Positions 43,626 to 53,529 of a stretch of 64,000 bases of DNA are shown in pieces. The stretch spans positions 1-64,000 of the forward strand of contig CAZXJI010000004.1 in the NCBI GenBank assembly GCA_964640955.1, in the 5' to 3' direction. Source of the stretch: CAXXOK01 sp964640955 (GTDB taxonomy: Bacteria > Bacillota > Clostridia > Christensenellales > Aristaeellaceae). Below the pieces are notes generated by a model. The model saw only the letters and a program-made list of their open reading frames with translations, searched no databases and was not told the DNA's origin. Each line of letters opens with the position of its first letter. Position 1 is the stretch's first letter. The translations under genes and the position numbers were made by a program.

Positions 43626-44498
43626 CTAGCCTTTGATCGCCCCGATGGTAACCCCGGTGATGAAGTATCGTTGCAGCCAGGGGTATACCAGCAGGATAGG
43701 CACGGTTGCGAACATGACGGTCGCCATTTTGAGTGTTTCGGCGACGCCTGTGGGGAAGAATCCCTCCTGGGTCGCCACTTCGATGCTGGTCGTGTTTTGC
43801 AGGATGTTGTAGAGCAGCAATTGGATGGGATAGTACTCGCGCCTCTTGGACATGAACATCAGCGCGTCGGAGAAGCCGTTCCAGCGGCCTACGGCGTAGA
43901 ACAGCGCCAGGGTCGCCAGCACCGAGGTAGACAGCGGAAGGTAGATGCGGACAAGCACGTAGATGGGACCCGCGCCGTCGATTTCGGCCGACTCGCGAAG
44001 GCTCTCCGGGATGCCGTAGAAGAAGCTTCGCATGATGATCATGTTGAATACGCTCAGGCAGTTGGGCAGGATGAGCACAGAGGGGGTGTCCAGCATGTTC
44101 AGGTTCTTCAAAAGCAGGTAACTGGGGATGATGCCGGCGGAGAAGTACATGGTGATGATGATGAACGTGTTGATGAACTTGCGTCCCTTGAGATGGTCGT
44201 AGGTCAGCGGGTAAGCGCACATGATGGTCATGGCCATGGAGACGATCGTGCAGATCACCGTGAGGATGGCCGTCCATTCCAGCGACCAGGTATATTTGGT
44301 GTCGCTCAGGACCGTTTTATACGCGTCCAGGTTCCAGCCCTTGGGCCACAGGAGCACCTCGTTGCGGATCAGCGAATCCGCAGAGCTCAGGGAACGCGCG
44401 AGAACGTTGAGCAGCGGAACCAGACAAACGAAGATGAGCAGCACGCACACCGCCGCGATGATCCGGTCACCGCGTTTTGTCGCCTTTGACTTGATCAT
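43626..44498 (-). CDS. Sugar ABC transporter permease (LplC/YtcP type)
   Basis: 290 aa, six helices. The EAA loop reads ESAEIDGAGPIYVLVRIYLP (about 172-191). RYFITGVTIGAIKG at the C-terminus is typical of LplC/YtcP. It forms the membrane channel with the LplB-type partner 13 bp upstream. The ATPase is not encoded here and is likely a shared MsmX-type protein. Confidence 0.92.
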   Translation of the reverse strand: MIKSKATKRGDRIIAAVCVLLIFVCLVPLLNVLARSLSSADSLIRNEVLLWPKGWNLDAYKTVLSDTKYTWSLEWTAILTVICTIVSMAMTIMCAYPLTYDHLKGRKFINTFIIITMYFSAGIIPSYLLLKNLNMLDTPSVLILPNCLSVFNMIIMRSFFYGIPESLRESAEIDGAGPIYVLVRIYLPLSTSVLATLALFYAVGRWNGFSDALMFMSKRREYYPIQLLLYNILQNTTSIEVATQEGFFPTGVAETLKMATVMFATVPILLVYPWLQRYFITGVTIGAIKG

Positions 44499-44511
44499 TT
44501 CCCCACCCCCC

Positions 44512-45477
<966 letters not shown>

Positions 45478-45530
45478 GGGCACCTCTCCTTTATGATCGT
45501 ATAAGGATATAATCACCTGAAACGGAAATC

Positions 45531-47555
45531 TCAGGGGTATACCTTGCGGCCCAGCTCGTCCGGGATGCCGGTTTTACGGTAAAAATAGGTGTTGACCACG
45601 TCCCGCCACTCCCGCGCGTTGAGCAGCTGCCTTTGCAGCCTGTCCGCGACGGAGGCGTACGCGGACGGCGGGAGCCGATCCCGCAGCGCGTCCCAGGTAC
45701 GGATAAAACCTTCGACCGCGGCCGCGCCTTCGAAATGCGTGTCGTAAATGTGCTGGATCAGCGTACGCCCGCTTTTCAGCCGGTAGTCGTACGGCAGGCG
45801 GTGGAAAAACAGCAGCAGTTCCTCGGGGCAGGTTTTGGGATCGTCGTACAGGGCTGCGACGTCCGGCCGGTACTGTGCGGTAAAGCCGGTGCCGTTCTTT
45901 GTGCGATCCACGCCGATAGCGAGGTGATCCGCACGGTGATAGGTGCCCCAGCGCATATACTCGTATCCGTCCACGCTCGGGCCGTAATGGTCGCTGACCG
46001 ATACCATCCACCCGATGCCCAGCGGCGCGTTATACTGCTCGTACACGTTTCGGGAGGCCAGCATCATGCGGCCGAGTTCCCCAAGCAGCACCGGGTCGTT
46101 GCCGAAGGTCAGGCGGATCCATTCCTCCGTTACCTTCCGGGCCGTCAGCGCGGGGTTCCAGGCCATGCGGCCGAAGGCGTACAGGTTGGCCTGCGCCAGG
46201 GTGTGGCCCGTCCAGTTCGGATCGTCGCCCACGTTGGAAACGCCCGCGACGGTATCGATCCTCCCGCCCATCAGGTCCCGAAGCGGCTTGGTGCCGGAGA
46301 CCGGCGAGGCGAAAGCCTCTTCCCATTGCACCGCCAGCGCGAACAGGTCCACCTGCTGGCCCGTGTATTCCTGCGCGATCTGGAATTCCAGCGCCTGGCG
46401 GGTAGCGCTCATGGCGCCCAGCAGCGGTGAGAGCGGCTCGCGCACCTGAAAATCGCTCGGGCCGTACTTGACCTGCAAAACGACGTTCGCTTCAAACGTC
46501 CCGTCCAGCGGCATGAAGGTATCGTAGGCGGCTTTGGGACGATCGGTCTTCGTGTCGCGCCAGTCCTGCCGGCAGTCGTAGATGAAGCATCGCCAGTACA
46601 CCGTTCCGCCGTAAGGGGCCACCGCCCGCGCGATGACGTTCGCGCCGTCGGCCTGCGTGCGGCCCATCGACGCCGGGCCGCCGCGGAATTCCGAATCGGC
46701 CTTCACCAGAAAACCGCCGAAATCGGGCACGTAGCGGTAGATGCGCGCAGCCGTCTCCTGCCACCAGCGGGCCACGCGCTCGTCCAGCGGGTCGGCCGTG
46801 TTCAGGCGGTCGAGGAGCACGGGGCTTTCGAAGTGCACGGCCAGAATCAGCCGGATCCCGAAGGGACGGAAGATGTCCGCCAGCCGCGCCACGTCCGCGA
46901 CCATTTCCTCCGATACGAGCCTGGCGCTCTGCTCGGTAACGTTGACGTTGTTCAGGGCGAGCCGGTTGATGCCGACCGAAGCCAGGAGCCGCGCGTAATC
47001 CCGGATGCGGCCCGCATCGTAGCGCAGCCGTCCTCCCTTGAAAAAGAGGGACCTGCCGCTGTACCCGCGCTCGATGCTTCCGTCCGGATTATCCCAGTGG
47101 TTCAATACGCGGAAGGACACCACGGGCGCGTCCTCACAGCGGATGCCGGTGAGCTTCTCACCCATGGCCAGCCGTCTGAGCAGCGCGTACACGCCGTACA
47201 AAAGGCCCCTATCGTCCGCCGCCTCGACGCTCACGCGCGCGGCCGAACCGTTCAGCCGGTAGGCGTCCGCCGGCATGCCGTCGTCGTATGCGAAAGAAAC
47301 CGTCGTTTCCGCATCTTTGCGGACGGCCTCGTCGCCGAACAGCCGAACCAGCCCCGCGCGGCATTCCTCCATGGGAAAGCCGGCGCTCCCGGGGCCCTCC
47401 AGCCTCACGGGGGGCGGCGGTACCGCCGCACTGGCCTGAAGCCATGCGAAATACTCCTGATACTCGCGTTGCCGTTCCAAAGTATCACGTCCCAGCCTGG
47501 TATTTCGCCCTTCCGGTCTTCCGTTCCAATCGCTTCCATACCGGGCTTCACGCAT
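45531..47555 (-). CDS. aguA: Alpha-glucuronidase, GH67
   Basis: 674 aa, near the usual 680. It releases 4-O-methylglucuronic acid from the end of aldouronic acids made from glucuronoxylan. Conserved: NHWDNPDGSIERGYSGRS (about 152-169), the acid Glu in FLVKADSEFRGGP (about 287), and the paired acids in GPSDFQVREP (Asp, about 367) and AQEYTGQQ (Glu, about 395). SNVGDDPNWTGHTLAQANLY and the C-terminal REWRDVVNTYFYRK-GIPD region also match. Cytoplasmic, no signal. The ATG at 47555 has no clear ribosome site. The first 40 residues are unlike known members, so the true start could be further in. Confidence 0.93.
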   Translation of the reverse strand: MREARYGSDWNGRPEGRNTRLGRDTLERQREYQEYFAWLQASAAVPPPPVRLEGPGSAGFPMEECRAGLVRLFGDEAVRKDAETTVSFAYDDGMPADAYRLNGSAARVSVEAADDRGLLYGVYALLRRLAMGEKLTGIRCEDAPVVSFRVLNHWDNPDGSIERGYSGRSLFFKGGRLRYDAGRIRDYARLLASVGINRLALNNVNVTEQSARLVSEEMVADVARLADIFRPFGIRLILAVHFESPVLLDRLNTADPLDERVARWWQETAARIYRYVPDFGGFLVKADSEFRGGPASMGRTQADGANVIARAVAPYGGTVYWRCFIYDCRQDWRDTKTDRPKAAYDTFMPLDGTFEANVVLQVKYGPSDFQVREPLSPLLGAMSATRQALEFQIAQEYTGQQVDLFALAVQWEEAFASPVSGTKPLRDLMGGRIDTVAGVSNVGDDPNWTGHTLAQANLYAFGRMAWNPALTARKVTEEWIRLTFGNDPVLLGELGRMMLASRNVYEQYNAPLGIGWMVSVSDHYGPSVDGYEYMRWGTYHRADHLAIGVDRTKNGTGFTAQYRPDVAALYDDPKTCPEELLLFFHRLPYDYRLKSGRTLIQHIYDTHFEGAAAVEGFIRTWDALRDRLPPSAYASVADRLQRQLLNAREWRDVVNTYFYRKTGIPDELGRKVYP

Positions 47556-47858
47556 CGGGCGGTTTCAGTGCGTTTCCATGTCAACAATATAACATCGACA
47601 TTCGGGAATGAAAATGGGCCTGTTGAAGAATATTTGCACTAAACAAATATAGTTTCAATTTTTCGCTGATTTTCGACCCGGACGGCGTGGAAAAACGCCC
47701 CGGCAGAGTGCGTAAACCATGCCAATTCAGGCTATAAACGACCATATTCGCCAGATATACCCTTGCCAAAACGCGCACAATAGTATGATTTGGGCCTCAT
47801 TCGCCCCGTTCAAACAACTTGTGCGTATCAAAGAATTTCGGTGAAAACCGAGGCGGAT
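47556..47858. other. Regulatory region of the aldouronate operon
   Basis: 303 bp, AT-richer than its surroundings, between araC-type gene and aguA, both on the minus strand. It contains a probable aguA promoter at 47586-47614. No gene and no clear terminator. The AraC protein probably binds here, but I see no obvious direct repeat. Confidence 0.5.
47586..47614 (-). promoter_or_regulatory. Probable aguA promoter
   Basis: On the minus strand TTTTCA (47614-47609), 17-bp spacer, TATATT (47591-47586) with an extended TGT. A weak -35 is usual for an activator-dependent promoter. Confidence 0.5.
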
Positions 47859-48641
47859 TCAGGCGTTCGTCTTCTTTACGTGCGAAGGCGGATATCCCTT
47901 GATTTTCTTGAAGATACGGCTGAAATAATAGATGTCCCCAAACCCGCAGCGAAGCGCCGCCTCGTTCACGGTAATGTTCTCGTGGTGGATCATATCCTCC
48001 GCCACGTTGATTTTGATCAGGTTGATGAAGTTGCGCAGCGAGTATCCCGTGTGCTTCTGTACCAGCGTGTTCAGGTACACGGGGTGCAATTCCACCAGCT
48101 CCTGCAGTTCCCGGGTCAGAACGGGGCGGTTCAGGTGCGTCAGCACGTAATCCGCGACCTTCTGCACCCGGGCGTCCCGGTAAGCCGTCTTTTCCTTGTT
48201 CATCAGCATGATGATCATGCTCAGGATGCTCAAAAAAGTCGAAGATCCCATCAGCAGGTAGGTGGGCTCCTTCAATGCCCAGATGCGCGCAAGCGTAGCG
48301 TAGCTGTACAAAAGCTCCTTGTTGATGCCGATATCCGCGCAAAGCGGCAAATCGGGCGCGATGTGGCTGCGCTGATAATCGTACATGTTGTAGTTGAGGG
48401 CATACAGGCGGAACGGATCCTTTTCATCGGTGTAGGCCTCCCGCCAGTGCCCGCAGGGGATGTTCAGCAGACATCCGGGATATACGTCGATGGGCTTTCC
48501 GTCCACGATATAGCAGCCCCTGCCCGCATAGACGTACGTCAGGTCGTTAAAGTCGATCATCTGCCGCGCGATCACCCAGTTGGGCGTGCAGATGCGATGC
48601 ACGAAAAAGTTCAGCGAAGGCATATACGCATAATCCGCCAT
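47859..48641 (-). CDS. AraC-family transcriptional regulator
   Basis: 260 aa. N-terminal cupin-like sensor (VYAGRGCYIVDGKPIDVYPG, about 37-56). C-terminal double HTH about 160-256, with VLTRELQELVELHPVYLNTL for the first and NEAALRCGFGDIYYFSRIFK then KIKGYPPSHVKK for the second. It lies immediately upstream of the aguA operon on the same strand, so it most likely activates it in response to an imported sugar. It is divergent from the ATP-grasp operon. Confidence 0.9.
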   Translation of the reverse strand: MADYAYMPSLNFFVHRICTPNWVIARQMIDFNDLTYVYAGRGCYIVDGKPIDVYPGCLLNIPCGHWREAYTDEKDPFRLYALNYNMYDYQRSHIAPDLPLCADIGINKELLYSYATLARIWALKEPTYLLMGSSTFLSILSMIIMLMNKEKTAYRDARVQKVADYVLTHLNRPVLTRELQELVELHPVYLNTLVQKHTGYSLRNFINLIKINVAEDMIHHENITVNEAALRCGFGDIYYFSRIFKKIKGYPPSHVKKTNA

Positions 48642-48729
48642 GGCTTGCGCTCACCCTCCGGCCTTACGCCGCGCGGCCGTTTTCGTCGCTTTGCGCTCCG
48701 CCGTTCTCCGCGGAGCATCCTGTGCCTAT

Positions 48730-48758
48730 ACTCTATCAAATTGCCCGGCGCTTGGCAA
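48730..48758 (-). promoter_or_regulatory. Probable promoter of the AraC-type gene
   Basis: On the minus strand TTGCCA (48758-48753), 17-bp spacer, TAGAGT (48735-48730), about 90 bp before the gene. Confidence 0.45.
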
Positions 48759-48817
48759 CCGTGCGCTTACAAAACTGGAAAAACCACACAAAATACAATC
48801 CGGCGCTCCGCCTTCGA

Positions 48818-48846
48818 TTGACAGCGGCGCCCCTCATCGGTATACT
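48818..48846 (+). promoter_or_regulatory. Sigma-A promoter of the ATP-grasp/M14 operon
   Basis: TTGACA (48818-48823), 17-bp spacer, TATACT (48841-48846). The -10 is part of the palindrome GTATACTGTATAC (48840-48852), which could be a repressor site. Confidence 0.8.
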
Positions 48847-48852
48847 GTATAC

Positions 48853-48879
48853 AAAGCAAGGGCGCATACCCCTTGCTTT
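48853..48879 (+). promoter_or_regulatory. Leader hairpin at the transcript 5' end
   Basis: AAAGCAAGG (48853-48861) and CCTTGCTTT (48871-48879), 9-bp stem with a 9-nt loop, ending in a T-run. Its first base falls at the predicted transcription start, 28 bp before the start codon. Confidence 0.55.
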
Positions 48880-48906
48880 TGTGTTTACCGGCAAGGGGGG
48901 AAGCGT

Positions 48907-50226
48907 GTGGAGCAGCTGATTAGCCACGTGGATCAGATCAATCGCCAGCTGAGCCGATACGGCGTCAAGTTCGGCATTTACAAAAACGGAGAGTTTCACG
49001 AGCGTCTCTTTCCGTTCGACCCCCTCCCCCGCGTCATCGAGGCCGACGAGTTCGCCCGGATGGAGCGGGGGCTTCAGCAGCGCGTGCTGGCGCTGAACCT
49101 GTTTCTCAAGGATATCTACGGTCCAAAACGAATCGTCGCGGACGGTGTGGTGCCGGAGGAGTTCGTGTTCATCTCCTCCGGGTATCTGCCGTCGTGCGAA
49201 GGCGTCAAGCCGCCCAAAGGCGTGTACAGCCATATCTCCGGCATCGATCTGGTGCAGGGCAGGGACGGCGGCTGGTACATCCTGGAGGACAACCTGCGCA
49301 TCCCTTCCGGCGCCAGCTACCCACTGATCGCCCGGGAACTGTGCCGCCGCTGCAGCCCGGAAACGTTCCGCAGCCATGCCCTGGTCGACAACCGCAACTA
49401 CGGCGACTGGCTAAGGGAAACCATGGAGTACGTGAACCGCGGCGGCATCAACGTGGTGTTCACGCCGGGCCGGTTTAACGCCGCCTACTTTGAACACAGC
49501 TACCTGGCCGAAATCACCGGTTCGGTGCTGGCGGAAGCGGCGGACATGACGGTGGAAAACGAGGTGCTCTATTACGGCACCGGCCGGGAGCGCAGGCGCG
49601 TGGGCGCGGTCTACCGCCGCGTGAGCGACGAGTATATCGACCCGGTCGTTTTCGCGGCCGATTCGATGATCGGCATTCCCAACCTGATGAGCGCCTACCG
49701 CGCCGGAAACGTCGCCCTCCTCAACGCCCCCGGCAACGGCGTGGCGGACGACAAGGGCATCTACTATTTCGTACCCAAAATGATCCGCTACTACCTCAAA
49801 GAGGAGCCCATCCTGCTCAACGCCCCCACCTACCTGCCGTTTTACCCCGACGACCTGCGCTACACCCTCGACCACCTGAATACCCTCGTGGTCAAGGACG
49901 TGGCGGAGGCGGGCGGCTACGGCGTGATCTTCGGCCGCGACCTGACGGGCGCGCAGCTGTCGCAGCTCAAGCAGACCATCCTCGCCCAGCCCCGGCGCTT
50001 CATCACCCAGGAGGTGATCGATTTTCTCGACCTGCCGACGCTGGAGGACGGCCGGCGCGTGCCGCGCAAGGCCGACCTGCGCGCCTACGTGCTGACCGGG
50101 GAAAGCGTGCGCGTATGGCCGGGCGGGCTGACGCGCTTTTCGCGCAACCCGGACAGCTTCGTGGTCAATTCTTCGCAGGGGGGAGGGTTCAAAGACACAT
50201 GGATTCTTACTCCGCAAGCAAACTGA
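48907..50226 (+). CDS. Circularly permuted type-2 ATP-grasp protein (predicted amidoligase)
   Basis: 439 aa from GTG at 48907 (AAGGGGGGAAGC upstream; the frame is open further up but unsupported). Family CP_ATPgrasp_2 (DUF404/DUF407). Visible: ISGIDLVQGRDGGWYILEDN then LRIPSGASY (about 108-136), AGNVALLNAPGNGVADDKGI (about 268-287), and VKDVAEAGGYGVIFG (about 330). The fold joins a carboxylate to an amine with ATP. Iyer and Aravind predicted that this family with alpha-E and transglutaminase partners makes short peptides or amide tags; no substrate is known. First gene of the operon; it overlaps the alpha-E gene by 28 bp. Confidence 0.88.
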   Translation: MEQLISHVDQINRQLSRYGVKFGIYKNGEFHERLFPFDPLPRVIEADEFARMERGLQQRVLALNLFLKDIYGPKRIVADGVVPEEFVFISSGYLPSCEGVKPPKGVYSHISGIDLVQGRDGGWYILEDNLRIPSGASYPLIARELCRRCSPETFRSHALVDNRNYGDWLRETMEYVNRGGINVVFTPGRFNAAYFEHSYLAEITGSVLAEAADMTVENEVLYYGTGRERRRVGAVYRRVSDEYIDPVVFAADSMIGIPNLMSAYRAGNVALLNAPGNGVADDKGIYYFVPKMIRYYLKEEPILLNAPTYLPFYPDDLRYTLDHLNTLVVKDVAEAGGYGVIFGRDLTGAQLSQLKQTILAQPRRFITQEVIDFLDLPTLEDGRRVPRKADLRAYVLTGESVRVWPGGLTRFSRNPDSFVVNSSQGGGFKDTWILTPQAN

Positions 50227-50879
50227 ACCGCCTTTTCTGGCTGGGTCGCTACAGCGAGCGGGTGCTGACCATGACGCAGATCATGATGAAGCACTACGAC
50301 CGGATGATCGACGGCCGCGGCATCGGTTACCGGAAGATCTGCGAGGCGCTCTGCATCCCGGACCGGTACGGAAGCGAGCAGGCCTTCGTCGCCGGATATC
50401 TGTTCGATCCCGGGGACGAAAGCAGCGTGGCCAGCTCCGTACGCCATATGCTGGATAACGCCATGGTGCTGCGCGAGACCATCACCTCCCCCACGCTCGC
50501 CTATGTGCAGATGGCCTTCACCGCCATGGAGACGGCGGCCGAATCGGCCTCCCCCTGCGTGAACCTGCAATGGATCATCGACGACGTAAACGCCTTTCGG
50601 GGCAGCTGTGAGGATAACGTGAGCGACAGCAACCTTCGCAACATCCTCAAAACGGGCGTGTCCGTGGAGAGGCTGAGCCTGTATCTGCGGCTTGACTACC
50701 GCACGGAGGCCGTGGGCATGGAGACGCGGCGGCTGCTTTCCCGCATCAATCGCACCCGGCTCAGTCGCAACGAGGAGTACTTCGCGGCCCTCATGCAGAC
50801 CGCCTACCAAAGCGACACGGAAAGCACGAATCCCGAGCCGGCGCTGACCCGCTACGTGGAAGGGCTTTGCAGGGTGTGA
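50199..50879 (+). CDS. Alpha-E domain protein
   Basis: 226 aa from ATG at 50199 (GGGGGGAGGG upstream). All-helical alpha-E (DUF403) family, recognisable by LNRLFWLGRYSERVLTMTQI (about 8-27) near the N-terminus and long amphipathic helices after it. Its biochemical role is unknown; it almost always accompanies a type-2 ATP-grasp protein and a transglutaminase, as here, and is presumed to be part of the same complex. It starts inside the ATP-grasp gene and ends 3 bp before the transglutaminase gene. Confidence 0.88.
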   Translation: MDSYSASKLNRLFWLGRYSERVLTMTQIMMKHYDRMIDGRGIGYRKICEALCIPDRYGSEQAFVAGYLFDPGDESSVASSVRHMLDNAMVLRETITSPTLAYVQMAFTAMETAAESASPCVNLQWIIDDVNAFRGSCEDNVSDSNLRNILKTGVSVERLSLYLRLDYRTEAVGMETRRLLSRINRTRLSRNEEYFAALMQTAYQSDTESTNPEPALTRYVEGLCRV

Positions 50880-50882
50880 GCC

Positions 50883-51650
50883 ATGAAAAGACTCACCTAT
50901 TATTATCAGACGGAGAACCGGTTCGATGCGCCGGTCGGCAGCCGCCAGTTCCTCTTGCGCCTGATGCCGCGGATGCGCGCGGGCCAGAGCGTGCAGAGCG
51001 CCTCGGTGCTCCTGTCGCCCGACGTGCCCTATACGCTGCAAAGGGATGCCTTCGGCAACCTGACCCAGGTCGGCTGCGTGCGCGAGGCTCACGACCGCTT
51101 CACCTACACCGCCATCGGCGAGGTGGAGGTCGATCACGCCCTGCCCGACCGCGCGCCGCCGCACCCGATGTACCGCTACCCTTCGCCGCTTACGCAGCTG
51201 AGCTCCGCCATGGAGCGCTTCGCGGACGAATCGCCCGATCCCTCGACGCCGAAAGGCGCGCTGGCGCTGAGCGGGAGGGTGTTCGGGCACTTTGCCTACA
51301 CGCCAGGCGTTACCGACGTTTCCACCGGCGCGCCGGAGGCGTTCGATGCGGCGCGGGGCGTCTGTCAGGATTACGCGCATGTGCTGATCGCGCTTCTGCG
51401 CCGCGCGGGCGTGCCGGCGCGTTACGCCTGCGGGCTGAGCGTCGGGGAGGGCGTGACGCACGCGTGGGTACAGGCGTATGTGGACGGCCGCTGGCTTGGG
51501 CTCGACCCGACGCGCGATACCCTGACGACCGAGGAATACGTGGTTTTCGCCGTCGGCCGGGACGCGGGCGACTGCCCGCTGGACCGCGGCGCGTATCTTG
51601 GCGCGGCCGAGCCCGTGCAGACGGTGTTCATGCGCCTGATGGAACAATGA
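50883..51650 (+). CDS. Transglutaminase-like cysteine protease/amidase
   Basis: 255 aa. N-terminal beta domain of bacterial transglutaminase-like proteins (TYYYQTENRFDAPV), then the papain-like core. The triad is intact: Cys161 (ARGVCQDYAHVLI), His192 (VTHAWVQAY) and Asp207 (LGLDPTRD). No signal peptide, so it acts in the cytoplasm, probably cleaving or transferring the amide bonds made by the ATP-grasp partner. Linked on both sides within 20 bp. Confidence 0.9.
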   Translation: MKRLTYYYQTENRFDAPVGSRQFLLRLMPRMRAGQSVQSASVLLSPDVPYTLQRDAFGNLTQVGCVREAHDRFTYTAIGEVEVDHALPDRAPPHPMYRYPSPLTQLSSAMERFADESPDPSTPKGALALSGRVFGHFAYTPGVTDVSTGAPEAFDAARGVCQDYAHVLIALLRRAGVPARYACGLSVGEGVTHAWVQAYVDGRWLGLDPTRDTLTTEEYVVFAVGRDAGDCPLDRGAYLGAAEPVQTVFMRLMEQ

Positions 51651-51669
51651 CGGACGGAGTGATAACGCG

Positions 51670-52596
51670 ATGGAGCAGCTGATCGCCTCGGTGGCGCTGC
51701 CGGTGGGCGAATCCCTGCGGATTCAAAAAAACCGCATCTCCGCGGGGAGCGGCAAACGGCGGCTGTGTGTGGTAACGGGCACCCACGGCGACGAGCTGGA
51801 AGGCCAGTACGTGTGCTGGAAGCTTGCGCGCACGCTGACGGAGAACATCGCCGATCTGGACGGAACCGTGGACATCTACCCGGCGCTCAACCCGCTGGGC
51901 ATCAACACCATCGTTCGCGGCATGCCGCTTTGCGATCTGGACATGAACCGCATGTTCCCCGGCAGCGAGGAAGGCAGCATGCCGGAATACCTGACCGCCC
52001 TCATCACGCGCGATCTGCTCGGGGCCGACGCCTGCGTGGACATCCACGCAAGCAACATCTTCCTTCGGGAAATACCGCAGGTACGCATCAGCGAGGATAT
52101 GGCGGGCGACCTGCTGCCGCTGGCGCGCACGCTGGGCATGGACTTCGTATGGCTGCACAGCGCGGCCACGGTTTTGAACAGCACGCTGGCCCACTCGCTG
52201 AATACGAGGGGCGTAAGCACACTGGTGGTGGAGATGGGCGTGGGGATGCGCATCACGCAGTCGTACGGCGACCGGCTGACGGAAGGCATTCTGTCGCTGA
52301 TGCACAGCCTCGGCATGTGGAAGCAGCCCGCGCCGCCCGTTCCCCCGCCCATCGTATCCACCGACGGCAGCGTGGCGTTCGTCAACGCCAACGCCTGCGG
52401 CATTTTCCTGCCCGCCGCCGAGCATACCCAGCGCGTGTCAAAAGGGCAATTGCTGGGCGTGATCGCCGATCCGCTCAGCGGCGAGGTGCGGGAGGAAGTC
52501 GTAAGCCCCCGTACGGGGTTGCTGTTTACCCTGCGCGCGTATCCCGTGGTCTACGGCGGCTCGCTGCTGGCGCGCATTCTCGGAGGCAACGCATGA
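51670..52596 (+). CDS. M14-type deacylase, AstE/AspA-like (zinc site intact)
   Basis: 308 aa. Succinylglutamate desuccinylase/aspartoacylase family. Zinc ligands: His and Glu of GTHGDE (about 37-42) and His of CVDIHAS (about 122). Substrate-side motif DLDMNRMFPG (about 91-100); general base Glu in LVVEMGVG (about 194). C-terminal beta barrel (about 220-305) with VSKGQLLGVI. Such enzymes remove acyl groups from amino acids or split terminal amides. No signal peptide. The start is coupled to the transglutaminase gene, and its TGA overlaps the next ATG, so a role on the product of the ATP-grasp enzyme is likely (inference). Confidence 0.87.
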   Translation: MEQLIASVALPVGESLRIQKNRISAGSGKRRLCVVTGTHGDELEGQYVCWKLARTLTENIADLDGTVDIYPALNPLGINTIVRGMPLCDLDMNRMFPGSEEGSMPEYLTALITRDLLGADACVDIHASNIFLREIPQVRISEDMAGDLLPLARTLGMDFVWLHSAATVLNSTLAHSLNTRGVSTLVVEMGVGMRITQSYGDRLTEGILSLMHSLGMWKQPAPPVPPPIVSTDGSVAFVNANACGIFLPAAEHTQRVSKGQLLGVIADPLSGEVREEVVSPRTGLLFTLRAYPVVYGGSLLARILGGNA

Positions 52597-53525
52597 AAAG
52601 AGAAGCCTTGTTCACCATCGAGACGCTTTACCGGCAGACGATCGCCGTGGAGGGCTTCCGCTTCGGCGAGGGCGACGCGGAAGCCTGCGTGGTGGGCGCG
52701 CTGCGCGGCAACGAGATACAGCAGTTGTATACCGCCTCCCAGCTCATCCGGACGCTGACGCAGCTGGAAAGCCTCGGGCTGATCCGGGACGGCCGGAGCA
52801 TTCTCGTGGTGCCTTGCGTGAATCAGTACAGCATGAACGTCGGCAAGCGCTTCTGGGCGGTGGACAACACCGACGTCAACCGCATGTTTCCGGGCTACGC
52901 GTTGGGCGAAACCACCCAGCGCATCGCGGACAGCCTGTTTACCCACATTCGGGACTTCACCTACGGCTTCCACCTGGCGAGCTTCTACCTGCCGGGGGAT
53001 TTTCTTCCCCACGTGCGCATGATGGACACCGGCTTTCAGGACGAGACGCTCGCCGGCTGTTTTGATCTGCCCTACGTGGTCGTTCGAAAGCCCCAGCCCT
53101 ACGATACCACCACCCTCAACTACAACTGGCAGGTGTTCGGCACGCACGCCTTTTCCGTATACACGAAGGAGACCGACTTGATCGACGTGGAAAGCGCGCG
53201 GCTGGCGGTGCACGCGATCATCGACTTTTTATGCCGCAGGGAAGTGCTGAACAATCCCGTGAAGGAGCACGTCCCGGCGCAGATCATCCGCGAGGACAGC
53301 CTCGTGACCGTCCACTCCCCCGTCTCCGGGCTGTTCACCCGCCGGTGCGAGCCCGGCGCGCGCCTCCGGAAAGGCGAAACGCTCGCGGAGATCCTCGATC
53401 CGTTCAGCGGCGAGATCTGCGCGCGCATCGAGGCCCCCGTCGACGGGCGGCTTTTCTTCGCGCACAAGGCGCAGCTCACCAGCGAGCACGACGTGGCTTT
53501 TCGGCTGATCCCCGGGGGAGAATAA
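52593..53525 (+). CDS. M14-like deacylase paralogue with altered zinc site
   Basis: 310 aa from ATG at 52593 (CGGAGGC upstream). Same architecture as the preceding protein, including NTDVNRMFPG (about 91-100) and a C-terminal barrel (SPVSGLFTRRCEPGARLRKG). GTHGDE is replaced by ALRGNE, so the first zinc His is Arg. A His remains in YGFHLAS, and the base-Glu region is not alignable with confidence. It may be inactive or use another mechanism, perhaps as a partner of its paralogue. Last gene of the five-gene operon. Confidence 0.82.
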   Translation: MKREALFTIETLYRQTIAVEGFRFGEGDAEACVVGALRGNEIQQLYTASQLIRTLTQLESLGLIRDGRSILVVPCVNQYSMNVGKRFWAVDNTDVNRMFPGYALGETTQRIADSLFTHIRDFTYGFHLASFYLPGDFLPHVRMMDTGFQDETLAGCFDLPYVVVRKPQPYDTTTLNYNWQVFGTHAFSVYTKETDLIDVESARLAVHAIIDFLCRREVLNNPVKEHVPAQIIREDSLVTVHSPVSGLFTRRCEPGARLRKGETLAEILDPFSGEICARIEAPVDGRLFFAHKAQLTSEHDVAFRLIPGGE

Positions 53526-53529
53526 ACGT

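Noticed and set aside
48640..48906. Upstream extension of the ATP-grasp gene
   Set aside because: The frame is open, but it runs through the promoter, the -10 palindrome and the leader hairpin, and has no conserved residues. GTG at 48907 has the ribosome site.
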